64,000 bases of DNA from Paenibacillus algicola (GCF_005577435.1 NZ_CP040396.1:3352501-3416500); one strand, 5' to 3'. Counted from the stretch's first letter, positions 17,731-26,548 are shown. Notes: generated by a model from the sequence alone, not told the origin. Made by a program: numbers and translations.

Positions 17731-18240
17731 TTAGGCTTTAGGAGCCAAGATCATAATCATGCTGCGGCCTTCCAGCTTCGGCTGGCGCTCGATCACGCTG
17801 AGCTCGGCCACTTCCGTCTTTACGCGCTCCAGAATCTTCTGGCCAATATTGGCATGCGTGATTTCACGGCCGCGGAAACGAACGGAACATTTCACTTTGT
17901 CGCCGTCCTTCAAGAATTTCACCACATTGCGAAGCTTCGTTTGGTAGTCATGCTCCTCAATGTTTGCACGGAACCAGACTTCCTTGATATCGACAACCTT
18001 CTGGTTCTTGCGCGCTTCCTTCTCTTTCTTCTGCTGCTCATAACGGAATTTACCATAGTCCATGATGCGGCAGACCGGCGGTTTCGCCTGAGGGGCTACG
18101 TTGACCAAATCAAGATTGAGGTCGATTGCCATCTGCAGCGCTTCCCGAATCGGCTTGATTCCGATCTGTTCACCTTCCGCGCCAACCAAACGTACTTCCC
18201 TCGCCCGAATTTCGTCGTTGATCATATGTTCCTTACTAAT
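17731..18240 (-). CDS. infC: Translation initiation factor IF-3 (ATT start)
   Basis: Binds the 30S subunit and checks start-codon/initiator-tRNA pairing. The frame is open upstream to 18327, but the real start is ATT at 18240-18238: GGAGG lies nine bases before it and the protein then begins (M)SKEHMINDEIRAREVRLV, which matches IF-3 N-termini. infC is well known for using ATT, and IF-3 limits its own synthesis by rejecting it. The product is 169 residues: N-domain, a linker rich in Lys/Glu (YEQQKKEKEARKNQ), and C-domain with KEVWFRANIEEHDYQTKL. It heads the infC-rpmI-rplT operon. Confidence 0.97.
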   Translation of the reverse strand: MSKEHMINDEIRAREVRLVGAEGEQIGIKPIREALQMAIDLNLDLVNVAPQAKPPVCRIMDYGKFRYEQQKKEKEARKNQKVVDIKEVWFRANIEEHDYQTKLRNVVKFLKDGDKVKCSVRFRGREITHANIGQKILERVKTEVAELSVIERQPKLEGRSMIMILAPKA

Positions 18241-18292
18241 CGTTCTCCACCTCCGATTTTTTGTTCGTGAGAATACTAAGGTCAGAAGACTT

Positions 18293-18330
18293 AAAAAAAT
18301 AAAGGGATGCCGGTCAATCGCCGGCATCCC
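18293..18330 (-). terminator. infC leader attenuator (L20-type)
   Basis: On the minus strand GGGATGCCGG, a seven-base loop, CCGGCATCCC and a T-rich run (TTTATTTTTTT) form an intrinsic terminator 53 bases before the infC start and inside its leader. In Bacillus, L20 controls this operon by such an attenuator. I see the terminator but cannot confirm the L20 binding structure upstream. Confidence 0.8.
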
Positions 18331-18460
18331 GTGTGATACACAATCTTAACATGAACGTAAATGTTCGTTAGGGTTCGTGATCATACCAGCCGACAGGAGT
18401 CGATCAGGTGAGAAGCGGCGCTTCTGCTTGCAATCAGTATTCTGTTCAAGACACCCAATG

Positions 18461-18490
18461 AGTGTATCACAGAGAACATAACCCTGTCAA
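18461..18490 (-). promoter_or_regulatory. Promoter of the infC operon
   Basis: On the minus strand TTGACA (18490-18485), 18-base spacer, TACACT (18466-18461). It overlaps the region just after the glycosyltransferase stop at 18509. The leader from here to the start codon is about 215 bases. Confidence 0.8.
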
Positions 18491-18508
18491 CCTTTTTCAA
18501 TACTGAGC

Positions 18509-19747
18509 TTACCCCTGCTTGCTCTGCACTTCCTCCAGGCGTACTACCCGGGTGTGCTGAGTATGGCTCCACTGCTTATTGTTCTGCGTGAAGAACGCAT
18601 ACACCGTGATTGGATACCACGACAGCAGATACACCGGGAAGAGCACCAGATAAGCATATACCTTCTTGAAGGTAACCTTCTCCAGAATCATAGCCGTCAG
18701 GAAGGTGAGCACATTCGCCGCGATTGCGGTAAAGCTCAGCCACACTGGAAGCTGTCCATACAGATTCGCGATGTTCGGACCGTCGAAGAAGGCTGCATCT
18801 GCCCAAAGCACGGCCGTCAGGATAAAGGTGAGCAGTACAATATATACGTTCGCTCCATAGAGCGCCAGATCCAGCTTCACAATGCTGCGTTCCTTCAGTG
18901 CGCGCCACAGCAGCGGGAAGAAATATCTTCTTGCTACGGTGAAATGACCTTGCATCCATCTCAGGCGCTGTCTGGCAGAAGCCTTGAATGTGAGCGGCTT
19001 CTCGTCAAACACCTTGGCATGATAGTTGAACTTCGGATGAATGCCCCGCATCACGCTGCGCATCGTAAACTCCAGGTCCTCTACCAGGCTCGTTGCACCC
19101 CAGCCGATTTCCTTCAGCAGGTTGGTTTCGAAGCACATGCCCGTGCCGCCCAGGAAATTCGCCATATTCAGATTATGGCGGGAATTTTGCCACAGACGGT
19201 TAATATACCAGTAGGATACTCCGTAAGCGGCAGTGATCCAGGAATCCTCCGGATTCTTGGTATCAATGTAGCCTTGAATGACCTTCGCGCCGGAGCACAG
19301 ATCGTCATTCATTTCCTTCAGAAAATCTGGATGAGCCAGATTGTCGGCATCAAACATGACAACGGCGTCAAACTGCCGCGGCATAGCCCACAATTCCTTC
19401 AGCATCCACTCAATCGCATACCCTTTGCCGCGCAGGTTCTGGTTCGTACGTACGCAAGCATGCATGCCATGCTCTCGGACGATGTCTGCGGTACGGTCTG
19501 TGCAGTTATCGCAAATGACAAATACCTCGTAGAGCTCCCTCGGATAATTCAACTGCTTCAGGTTCTCCATCAGTGCACCGACGACCTGCTCCTCGTTATG
19601 AGCGGCCACTAGGACGGCGAACGATTTTCTCGGTTCAAAATGCTTCTTTTTCTTTTTGGTGTACATCCCAAATATAGAGAATACAAACTGGTACACACCA
19701 ATCGCAGCCAGCAAGACCTGCAGTGCGATAAAAATGGCGTCTGTCAT
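18509..19747 (-). CDS. Membrane glycosyltransferase, GT2 family
   Basis: 412 residues. One N-terminal membrane segment (about 5-27), then the GT-A catalytic domain: FAVLVAAHNEEQVV (about 44-57), VMFDADNLAHPDFL with the metal-binding DxD-type aspartates (about 130), VEDLEFTMR (about 222; the general base ED), and QRLRWMQGHF (about 259), the Q-x-x-RW motif of processive synthases. Three to four C-terminal membrane segments follow. The layout is that of poly-beta-1,6-GlcNAc or hyaluronan-type synthases, and of lone GT2 proteins of unknown product. No partner export or deacetylase genes are adjacent, so the polymer is not determined. Confidence 0.85.
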   Translation of the reverse strand: MTDAIFIALQVLLAAIGVYQFVFSIFGMYTKKKKKHFEPRKSFAVLVAAHNEEQVVGALMENLKQLNYPRELYEVFVICDNCTDRTADIVREHGMHACVRTNQNLRGKGYAIEWMLKELWAMPRQFDAVVMFDADNLAHPDFLKEMNDDLCSGAKVIQGYIDTKNPEDSWITAAYGVSYWYINRLWQNSRHNLNMANFLGGTGMCFETNLLKEIGWGATSLVEDLEFTMRSVMRGIHPKFNYHAKVFDEKPLTFKASARQRLRWMQGHFTVARRYFFPLLWRALKERSIVKLDLALYGANVYIVLLTFILTAVLWADAAFFDGPNIANLYGQLPVWLSFTAIAANVLTFLTAMILEKVTFKKVYAYLVLFPVYLLSWYPITVYAFFTQNNKQWSHTQHTRVVRLEEVQSKQG

Positions 19748-20324
19748 GATTCCCCGCTACCCCCTTTTTTCTACCCTGAGAATGTTTTTTTCTCTCTGAT
19801 GATTGTAAAGCTGCATGACCCTTTGTGGTGCCGGAGAAGCTGACGTAAAAAGCTTGGGTTCTTTGTATTGTATCAAGCTCTGCACGTCATTTCGATTTTC
19901 CATCCTTTACGTGCGTTTGTCAAAAGCGCCAGAAGCTCTAATTCGTGAGATTTTCTATTAAAAAGAGCTTTCCCGCCGAGCTTCATGCCAGCAGGCTCTT
20001 CCTCAGCACGCTTTAATTTCTATTTTCATCCGTTTTCATGCTTTTTATTTCATGCCGCGTTCATTTTTTTCCTGAACTTGTTGTCCGCCCCATTTCTTTA
20101 ACGCTAAAAAGACCCAAAAGGTTTGCGTTCATGTTCAGGTTTTAATAACCTGTCTTGCCATCTTTTGAATCACGCAGCTCTAATTGTAGCGATCCTTTCG
20201 GGGGCAGTCAAAAGGCCTTAGACCCTTCTTGACAGGTAAGTTTTGGGAACGGCAGACCTATGAACCCGGGACTGCACCCTGTCACCTATAGCGTCAATCA
20301 GGCAGCGCGCATAGCAGCTTTGGT
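19748..20324. other. Long intergenic region between two divergent glycosyltransferase genes
   Basis: About 580 bases without a supported gene. It is AT-rich near the minus-strand gene. CAGGTT/AACCTG at 20134-20151 is a small inverted repeat. At 20229-20280, TTGACAGG and CCCTGTCA enclose GGCAG/CTGC, which could fold into a branched RNA or DNA structure. No known riboswitch pattern fits it. No tRNA or open frame with a ribosome binding site was found. Confidence 0.4.
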
Positions 20325-20353
20325 TTGCTTTCCTCAACAGAACACATTATGTT
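20325..20353 (+). promoter_or_regulatory. Possible promoter of the GT28-like gene
   Basis: TTGCTT, 17-base spacer, TATGTT; the start codon is 39 bases further on. Confidence 0.45.
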
Positions 20354-20391
20354 AGGATTACAAAAATTGCTTCAGGAACAGGTGACGAAAC

Positions 20392-21519
20392 GTGGCACAA
20401 AAAAGAGTCCTGCTATTGTCCGAGGGCTTTGGCGCCGGCCATACCCAGGCCGCTCATGCGCTTGCAAGCAGTCTGCGCCAATGCGCACCGGACGTTCAAA
20501 CTAAGGTGCTGGAGCTCGGCAGCTTCTTGAACCCGAAGATGGCTCCGCTCATCATTTCAGCATACCGCAAAACCTTGATTTCAAAGCCTCGCCTGATCGG
20601 ATATATGTACCGTCATCAGAAATCCTTCAACCGCTTTACGTCTCTCGCGCTGCACCGGATTTTTTATACGAGCACCCAGGACGTCGTGCAGCAGCTGAAC
20701 CCGGATCTGATCGTCTGCACACACTTTATTCCCAACGCCGTCATTTCCAGGCTCAAGCGCTTGGGCGCCCGCGTCCCGCTGTGCACCGTGATTACGGATT
20801 ACGATGCCCATGATACGTGGATCAGCCCGGAGGTAGACCGATACTTTGTCTCTACACCGGAGGTCAAGCGGAAGCTGCGGAGCAGAGGCGTGTCCCGGGC
20901 CAAAATTCAGGTTACAGGCATTCCCGTCCATCCGGACTTCTGGAAGCGACCAAGCAAAGATGAAATTCGCCGGGAGTTCGGGCTGTCCGACCTCCCGGCG
21001 ATCCTGGTTATGGGAGGCGGATGGGGGATGATGAAGGATCAGGTGGTCCATGAATATCTGGCCCGCTGGAAGGATCAGGTCCAGATCATCTTCTGCTTCG
21101 GCAGCAATGAGGAGGCGCGCCGCGAAATGGAGGCACAGGACCGCTACGGTCATCCTCATATTCATATCCTTGGCTTTACCAAGGAAGTGGACCGGCTGAT
21201 GGAGGTGTCTGACCTGCTCGTTACGAAGCCCGGCGGGATGACATGCACGGAGGGGCTGGCCAAAGGGATTCCCATGCTGTTTCATCACCCGCTGCCGGGT
21301 CAGGAGGAAGAGAATTTTCAGTATTTTACGGCACAGGGCCTGGGAGAGCCCATTGATTCTCTGGAGGTGCTGGGACGCTGGATGCACCGTTTAGTGGAGC
21401 ATTACGACGACGTCGTGCAGGAACGGCAGAAGAACCTTGCCAATACCGAGAAATATTTCCCGAAGCAAAGCGCACTCAGCATCTTGGAAATGCTTCAGGA
21501 ACAGCCTGTCCAGCACTGA
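20392..21519 (+). CDS. Processive diacylglycerol glucosyltransferase-like protein (MGDG synthase family, GT28)
   Basis: 375 residues, starting at GTG behind AGGTG. The N-terminal domain has LLLSEGFGAGHTQAAHAL (about 7-24), the glycine-rich acceptor motif of MGDG synthases and UgtP. VCTHFIPNAVISRLK and the DYDAHDTWI region follow. The C-terminal domain has ILVMGGGWGMM (about 205) and the sugar-nucleotide motif LVTKPGGMTCTEGLAKGIPML (about 280-300). UgtP adds glucose from UDP-glucose to diacylglycerol at the membrane, making glycolipid anchors for lipoteichoic acid. The family is sure; whether this is the main UgtP or a paralogue is not. Confidence 0.85.
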   Translation: MAQKRVLLLSEGFGAGHTQAAHALASSLRQCAPDVQTKVLELGSFLNPKMAPLIISAYRKTLISKPRLIGYMYRHQKSFNRFTSLALHRIFYTSTQDVVQQLNPDLIVCTHFIPNAVISRLKRLGARVPLCTVITDYDAHDTWISPEVDRYFVSTPEVKRKLRSRGVSRAKIQVTGIPVHPDFWKRPSKDEIRREFGLSDLPAILVMGGGWGMMKDQVVHEYLARWKDQVQIIFCFGSNEEARREMEAQDRYGHPHIHILGFTKEVDRLMEVSDLLVTKPGGMTCTEGLAKGIPMLFHHPLPGQEEENFQYFTAQGLGEPIDSLEVLGRWMHRLVEHYDDVVQERQKNLANTEKYFPKQSALSILEMLQEQPVQH

Positions 21520-21532
21520 GACAGGCTGTTCC
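21498..21532 (+). terminator. Stem-loop overlapping the GT28-like stop codon
   Basis: GGAACAGCCTGTC and GACAGGCTGTTCC pair perfectly around nine bases that include the TGA. The 3' flank is ATAAAATAAAAAA rather than a T run, so termination on this strand is uncertain. Confidence 0.5.
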
Positions 21533-21540
21533 CATAAAAT

Positions 21541-21584
21541 AAAAAAGAGACTCCCCACCACGTATGGTGAGCAAGCCTCTCTCC
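21541..21584 (-). terminator. Terminator of trmB
   Basis: On the minus strand AGAGA... CACCA, TACG loop, TGGTG ...TCTCT is followed by six T. It lies just after the trmB stop at 21592. Confidence 0.75.
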
Positions 21585-21591
21585 GCTTAGG

Positions 21592-22305
21592 CTAGACGCC
21601 GTATTTCGAAAGACGCTGCTTCCGGTAACGCTCCAGCGCTTCCTGTCCTACGATCGCCTCACAGCGATGAATGTTCATGCCCTGCGAGTAGAACTTCGAC
21701 TCATACTCCGTCATGACAAACTCCTCGTTCGGCCCTTCCGCATGCAAATCCAGCGAAATGTTGGTCATTTGCAGTCCGTAATCGGCAAATGCATTCAGCG
21801 AAAATTGAAAAAGGCTGACTGAATCCGTCTTGAAGTGGATCTCTCCGCGCTCATTCAGAATGCGGACATATTTATCCAGAAATCTTGGATGCGTCAAGCG
21901 GCGGCGGCCATGCTTCTTCTTGGGCCACGGATCACTAAAATTCAAATAAATTCGCTCCAGCTCGCCTTCTTCAAACACATCCTCGACGTTCTCAATATTC
22001 ATCAGCGCCAGCTGCAGATTAGGAGGAGACTCTACCTCTTCCTCCGCCCACGCGAGGCGTCCTTTCTCACTGGCACGGCGAATAAGCTCATCATACATAT
22101 CCACGCCAATGAAATTAATCTCCTGATTGCGGTAGCTCATCTGACTGATAAACTGACCCTTGCCCATCCCGAATTCGACATGAATCGGCCGATCATTGCC
22201 AAATAGCGACGACCATTTTCCTTTATATTCCTTGGGATTCAGAACAACAATATCCTGCTGCTCCTCCAGGCTTTCCCGGATCCCTTTTCGTCCCCGTAAA
22301 CGCAT
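21592..22305 (-). CDS. trmB: tRNA (guanine-N7)-methyltransferase
   Basis: 237 residues. Methylates G46 of tRNAs with SAM. The SAM-binding motif is HVEFGMGKGQFI (about 42-53) and the family signature is YLNFSDPWPKKKHGRRRLTHPRFL (about 118-141), where the aspartate and the basic stretch bind the guanine and the tRNA. The C-terminal TDSVSLFQFSLN segment is also conserved. It starts at ATG behind GGAGG and is followed by its own terminator. Confidence 0.97.
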   Translation of the reverse strand: MRLRGRKGIRESLEEQQDIVVLNPKEYKGKWSSLFGNDRPIHVEFGMGKGQFISQMSYRNQEINFIGVDMYDELIRRASEKGRLAWAEEEVESPPNLQLALMNIENVEDVFEEGELERIYLNFSDPWPKKKHGRRRLTHPRFLDKYVRILNERGEIHFKTDSVSLFQFSLNAFADYGLQMTNISLDLHAEGPNEEFVMTEYESKFYSQGMNIHRCEAIVGQEALERYRKQRLSKYGV

Positions 22306-22401
22306 AATATACCTCCGACCCTATTGCTATAAAATTACGAACCTTGTGATATTGTGCCGAACTTGACCTCAAAAGTAAAGAGCTGCCTCCAACTTTGGGA
22401 C

Positions 22402-22448
22402 AAAAAGAAAGAGGACCCCTCTCTCTTTGCAGAGAAAAAGGCTCCTCC
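22402..22448 (-). terminator. Terminator of the small gene at 22493
   Basis: On the minus strand GAGGAGCC...TCTCT, GCAA loop, AGAGA...GGGTCCTC is followed by TTTCTTTTT. Confidence 0.65.
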
Positions 22449-22492
22449 CTCAATATATTTGGAATTGGGGTTCCGCGAATGTCAGTCTGTGG

Positions 22493-22681
22493 TTAATGTG
22501 ACGGATGAGAAGGGGCAAATTCAAAGGTTTTCTCAAATGCATCCCTGATCTTGCGCTGGGCGCTTGATTTGACCTTCGGGTTACCGTTAAACTCCACACC
22601 GGTCAGGGCTAGTGCTTCCTCCGGAGTTAGTTCCACAGAGATTTTGTCCTTGCTGGTACTGCTGGTTGACGATGAATTCAT
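22493..22681 (-). CDS. Small conserved hypothetical protein
   Basis: 62 residues from ATG 22681 behind GAGGTGA. The N-terminus is rich in Ser and Thr (MNSSSTSSTSKDK), then comes an amphipathic segment (VELTPEEALALTGVEFNGNPKVKSSAQRK, about 17-45) and a hydrophobic-basic end. It has no transmembrane segment, no cysteine and no known motif. It has its own terminator and looks like a real transcription unit. The function is unknown. Confidence 0.65.
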   Translation of the reverse strand: MNSSSTSSTSKDKISVELTPEEALALTGVEFNGNPKVKSSAQRKIRDAFEKTFEFAPSHPSH

Positions 22682-22907
22682 TCTAATCACCTCTTCTGTA
22701 GATGTAGATCAGTATATCCACCAAACTCTACACTTATGAGATAATCCTGAAGAAAAAATTTCACGTCCTGCTAATATTATACCCATGAGTCAAGCTGCTG
22801 AAACTTTGTCGTACAGTACTCTTTCTAAAATATATCAAATGGCAAATGAAATGATCAAGTGACAACTATTTGTTACAATGGGTACGATCATATATAAAGG
22901 AGATCCT

Positions 22908-23864
22908 ATGCTGACATCCACTCATGAAGCTCCCCTGCTGTGGGGCGACAAACGATTTCATACCTGGAATGCAGAAATGCGGGAGGTGTTCCAGGAAAAA
23001 GTGTTCAAGGTGACACTGGACGCCGGCTTTACCTGCCCGAATCGTGACGGCACGATCGCCAAGGGCGGCTGCACGTTCTGCAGCGCAAGAGGCTCCGGTG
23101 ACTTCGCTGGCAGCCGCCGCGATGACCTGGTGACACAATTCAACACCATCCGCGACCGGCAGCACCAGAAATGGCCGCACGCCAAGTATATCGGCTATTT
23201 CCAGGCCTATACGAATACTTACGCTCCCGTAGAAGAGCTACGAGTGTATTTCGAAACCATTCTAAAGCAGCCGGGTGTCGTCGGGCTGTCGATTGCTACA
23301 CGGCCGGATTGTTTGCCGGATGATGTCGTGGAATACCTCGCTGAGCTGAACGAGCGTACCTATCTATGGGTAGAAATGGGTCTGCAGACGATACATGAAT
23401 CCACCTCCCAGCTGATCAATCGCGCCCACGATACACAATGTTATTATGAGGCCGTAGAAAAGCTGCGCAGGCACAATATCCGAATCTGCTCCCATATTAT
23501 TTACGGCCTGCCACAGGAGGATCATGAGATGATGCTGTCCACTGGCCGCGCGGTTGCAGGGATGGACGTTCAGGGCATCAAAATCCACCTGCTGCATCTG
23601 ATGCGCAAGACCCCTATGGTCAAGCAATATGAGGCGGGATTGCTCCGTTTTCTGGAGCAGGATGAATATATCGGGCTTATTGCAGACACACTGGAATTTC
23701 TTCCGCCGGAGATGATTGTCCACCGGCTGACCGGCGATGCTCCTCGCGACCTGCTGATCGGTCCCATGTGGAGCAGACGCAAATGGGAAGTTCTAAACGG
23801 CATTGATGCCGAGCTGAAGCGCCGTAATACATGGCAGGGCAAGCTATGGAAGGAGCTGGGCTGA
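22908..23864 (+). CDS. ytqA: TIGR01212-type radical SAM protein (YtqA; MnmL in Bacillus)
   Basis: 318 residues from ATG 22908 behind AAAGGAG; an upstream ATG at 22878 has no ribosome binding site. The radical SAM cluster motif is CPNRDGTIAKGGCTFCSA (about 39-56; C-x11-C-x2-C, a lengthened spacing typical of this family). GLSIATRPDCLPDDV and HIIYGLPQED are further family motifs. In Bacillus, YtqA works in the last steps of the mnm5s2U34 wobble modification of tRNA, with YtqB as methyltransferase; I recall this from published work. Here the YtqB homologue starts inside the stop codon of this gene, which supports the pairing. Confidence 0.88.
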   Translation: MLTSTHEAPLLWGDKRFHTWNAEMREVFQEKVFKVTLDAGFTCPNRDGTIAKGGCTFCSARGSGDFAGSRRDDLVTQFNTIRDRQHQKWPHAKYIGYFQAYTNTYAPVEELRVYFETILKQPGVVGLSIATRPDCLPDDVVEYLAELNERTYLWVEMGLQTIHESTSQLINRAHDTQCYYEAVEKLRRHNIRICSHIIYGLPQEDHEMMLSTGRAVAGMDVQGIKIHLLHLMRKTPMVKQYEAGLLRFLEQDEYIGLIADTLEFLPPEMIVHRLTGDAPRDLLIGPMWSRRKWEVLNGIDAELKRRNTWQGKLWKELG

Positions 23865-24454
23865 TGGGATTTCTATCTGTGCTGAGCTTTGCGCACAAGC
23901 TGGTAACCGAGCGCCTCTCTGCCGGGGGAATCGCCGTGGACGGCACCGCCGGAACAGGCGCAGATACCCTTTTTCTTGCGGAGAAGGCTGGAAGCAGGGG
24001 CAAGGTCTATGCGCTGGATATCCAGGAGCAGGCGCTGCAATTAACCCGGGAACGCCTGGAGCGAGCGGCTTCAAAGAAACTTGCCGAGGTGGAGCTTGTG
24101 CTGGGCAGCCACCATGCCATGCTGGAGCTGCTGCCTCCCTCCTGCCGCGGCAAGGTGTCTGCGATCATGTTCAACCTGGGCTATTTGCCGGCAGAGGGGG
24201 CAGACAAGGCATTAATCACCTCACCTTCAAGCACACTGCCCGCACTGGAGGCGGGCCTTGAGCTGCTGGCGCCAGGCGGCATCATGACCATTGTCCTCTA
24301 TCCCGGCCATGAAGGCGGCAGAGAGGAAGCTGCCGCTGTAGAATCCTGGTGCGCCGGCATTCCGCAGCTTACCGCGCAGTGTATTTTGTATCGCGGGCTG
24401 CAGCGGGATGATGCGCCTTATCTTATTGCACTGGAACGAAAAAAGCCGTTATGA
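23864..24454 (+). CDS. ytqB: SAM-dependent methyltransferase (YtqB; MnmM in Bacillus)
   Basis: 196 residues, with ATG overlapping the upstream TGA (TGATG), a translational-coupling arrangement. The SAM motif I is AVDGTAGTGADTLFLAEKAG (about 25-44), VYALDIQEQAL follows (motif II acidic residue), and the catalytic NLGYLPAEGADKALIT is the N-x-G-Y-L-P stretch of the YtqB family (about 107-122). This family N-methylates nm5s2U34 of wobble tRNAs in Bacillus. Context with YtqA makes that role likely here. Confidence 0.88.
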   Translation: MGFLSVLSFAHKLVTERLSAGGIAVDGTAGTGADTLFLAEKAGSRGKVYALDIQEQALQLTRERLERAASKKLAEVELVLGSHHAMLELLPPSCRGKVSAIMFNLGYLPAEGADKALITSPSSTLPALEAGLELLAPGGIMTIVLYPGHEGGREEAAAVESWCAGIPQLTAQCILYRGLQRDDAPYLIALERKKPL

Positions 24455-24497
24455 TAGATTGAATCCAAAAAACACGTGAAAGGCAGATGATTACATC

Positions 24498-25466
24498 ATG
24501 TCAAAACCGTATCCGCTATTATTTCAGCCCGAATTCAAGGAACGCGTCTGGGGCGGACGTGCCCTGGAGCAGTTCGGCCTTAACCTTCCGGAAGGACAAA
24601 TCGGCGAAGGCTGGATGATCGCCGATCATCCAAACGGCACTACGACGGTTGCGAACGGCGAGCTCGCCGGAACCGGACTGGACCAGATCCGGGAACAAAT
24701 GGGCCGGGAATGGTTCGGAAATAAAGGCTTCTCTGAGAAGAACGGCCGTTTCCCCCTGCTGATCAAGCTGCTGGACTGCAACGATGATTTGTCCGTCCAG
24801 GTACACCCTACAGATGATTATGCAGGATTGCCTCAAGGAGAGCTCGGCAAGACTGAAATGTGGTATGTGCTTGACGCCAAGCCCGATGCCAAGATCATTT
24901 ACGGCTTGAAGGAAGGCGTGAAGCGCGAGGATTTAAAGACGGCTCTGGAGAACGGCTCCGTCATGGATTCTCTGCAGGAGGTCTCTGTTAAGGCGGGTGA
25001 CACCTTCTACATCCCTGCCGGTACCGTTCATGCTCTTTGTGCGGGTGTTGTCGTTGCTGAAATTCAGCAAAACTCCGACACAACGTACCGGATTTATGAT
25101 TATAACCGTCCAGGCCTCGATGGCAAGCCGCGGGAGCTGCATGTCGAGGATTCCCTGAATGTAACTGCTTATGAAGGCTCCGGTGCGACAACAATGAGCA
25201 CAGACCAGGCAGTACCGGGCCAGTGGCTTCAGCTGGCTGCCTCTCCTTATTTTGTCGTGGAGAAGGGCATCGTGGAGGGAGAATGGAGTCTCGGCACTAC
25301 CCAAGACAGCTTTACGATTCTCGTAACCTGTGAAGGGGAAGGCACCCTGACATGGGAAGGCGGCTCCCAGAAGTTCACTTCCGGCCAATGCTTCCTGCTT
25401 CCAGCGAATCTGGGATCCTACTCTCTTGAAGGCCATGCAGTGGTGCTCCGCTCCTACCTGCCTTAA
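24498..25466 (+). CDS. manA: Mannose-6-phosphate isomerase, class I
   Basis: 322 residues. Interconverts mannose 6-phosphate and fructose 6-phosphate. Zinc-binding residues of the cupin fold are visible: QVHPTDDYA with Q and H (about 97-105), the glutamate of KTEMWYVLD, and HALCAGVVVAEIQQNSDTTYRIYDYNR (about 178-204), which includes the family signature Y-R-I-x-D. Its length and pattern match the Bacillus ManA/Pmi group. It is alone on its strand between YtqB and the hydrolase. No mannose PTS genes are adjacent. Confidence 0.95.
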   Translation: MSKPYPLLFQPEFKERVWGGRALEQFGLNLPEGQIGEGWMIADHPNGTTTVANGELAGTGLDQIREQMGREWFGNKGFSEKNGRFPLLIKLLDCNDDLSVQVHPTDDYAGLPQGELGKTEMWYVLDAKPDAKIIYGLKEGVKREDLKTALENGSVMDSLQEVSVKAGDTFYIPAGTVHALCAGVVVAEIQQNSDTTYRIYDYNRPGLDGKPRELHVEDSLNVTAYEGSGATTMSTDQAVPGQWLQLAASPYFVVEKGIVEGEWSLGTTQDSFTILVTCEGEGTLTWEGGSQKFTSGQCFLLPANLGSYSLEGHAVVLRSYLP

Positions 25467-25541
25467 GCCATTTCATGATGTCATCCGATTTATAACCGCT
25501 TTGCTTCAAACCAGGACAACGCATGTGGAGGTGGCTGAGTG

Positions 25542-26501
25542 ATGCAGCACGAAAGCTTCACCATGCTGAACGATGCCGGCATGGACATTTTCGTACAACG
25601 GTGGACCCCGCCGGCCGGAGTCCCTGTCAAGGCTGTGCTTCAAATTGCCCATGGTATGTGCGAGACCAGTGATCGTTATGCTGAACTCGCCGCTATGCTG
25701 AGCTCAAACGGCTATGCGGTGTATGCCAATGACCACCGCGGCCATGGCCGCACTGCGGGTCAGATCGATCGGTTAGGTGATGCCGGGGAGAACGGCTTCA
25801 ACGGCATGATCGCCGATCTGCTGCTGCTGCAAGGCATCATTCGGAAGCAATATGGGGAGCTTCCGCTCTTTATGCTGGGACACAGCATGGGGTCCTTCCT
25901 TGTCCAAAAAATCATGTGTACCGAAGGGACTGCCTATGACGGCTACCTTCTATCAGGCTCGAACGGTCCCCGCGGTCTATTGTCATTCGGGCAGACCCTT
26001 GCCGCACTGCAATTACGGCTTCAGGGACAAATGCACCGCAGCCTGCTTCTGAACACGATCGTGTTCGGACCCTACAGCAAAGGCCTCGGCCCCATCCGAA
26101 CCGCCTTTGACTGGCTCTCTCGGGATGAAGAAGAGGTACGTCGATATGTTGAGGACCCGTACTGCGGCCAGATCTGCTCCACCCGCTTCTTCATGGAGTT
26201 TTTCACACTGCTGCGTGAGATTCACCAGCCGAAGCTGCTGAAGGGGCTTGTGAAGAACAGGCCGATTTATATTTTCTCCGGGGAGGACGATCCCGTCGGG
26301 ATGCGGGGCAAGGGAGTACGGAACCTGATCCAGATGTATCGGGAGCGCGGGGTACAGCAGCTGGAATACCGCTTGTATCCCGGCGGCAGGCATGAAATGC
26401 TGCATGAGACCAATCGGCGGGAGGTCGAGGGAGATGTGCTCCACTGGCTGGACAGCCATGTGCAGTGTGAAGAGCCTTTGAATCCCGCGCCTCTGATGTA
26501 A
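25542..26501 (+). CDS. Alpha/beta hydrolase (lysophospholipase/monoacylglycerol lipase type)
   Basis: 319 residues starting at ATG 25542, with GGAGG ten bases upstream; the GTG immediately before it (25539) is an alternative start. QIAHGMCETSDRY (about 32-44) supplies the oxyanion hole region, YANDHRGHGRT follows, and the nucleophile motif is LGHSMGSF (about 110-117) with serine in GHSMG. The later SGEDDPVG stretch (aspartate) and GGRHEMLHETNR (histidine) complete the catalytic triad. Proteins with this layout cleave monoacylglycerols or lysophospholipids. The true substrate is unknown. It is followed by a strong terminator. Confidence 0.85.
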   Translation: MQHESFTMLNDAGMDIFVQRWTPPAGVPVKAVLQIAHGMCETSDRYAELAAMLSSNGYAVYANDHRGHGRTAGQIDRLGDAGENGFNGMIADLLLLQGIIRKQYGELPLFMLGHSMGSFLVQKIMCTEGTAYDGYLLSGSNGPRGLLSFGQTLAALQLRLQGQMHRSLLLNTIVFGPYSKGLGPIRTAFDWLSRDEEEVRRYVEDPYCGQICSTRFFMEFFTLLREIHQPKLLKGLVKNRPIYIFSGEDDPVGMRGKGVRNLIQMYRERGVQQLEYRLYPGGRHEMLHETNRREVEGDVLHWLDSHVQCEEPLNPAPLM

Positions 26502-26506
26502 CCTAA

Positions 26507-26548
26507 AAAACGTCCGGAAGCCACTCTTGAGTGATTTCCGGACGTTTT
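26507..26548. terminator. Bidirectional terminator
   Basis: AAAACGTCCGGAA and TTTCCGGACGTTTT pair, with a CACTC/GAGTG inner stem, between convergent genes ending at 26501 and 26573. Confidence 0.85.

Noticed and set aside
22784..22861. A 25-codon frame starting MSQAAETLSYSTL, vaguely like the sporulation inhibitor Sda
   Set aside because: No ribosome binding site, and it lacks the second helix of Sda.
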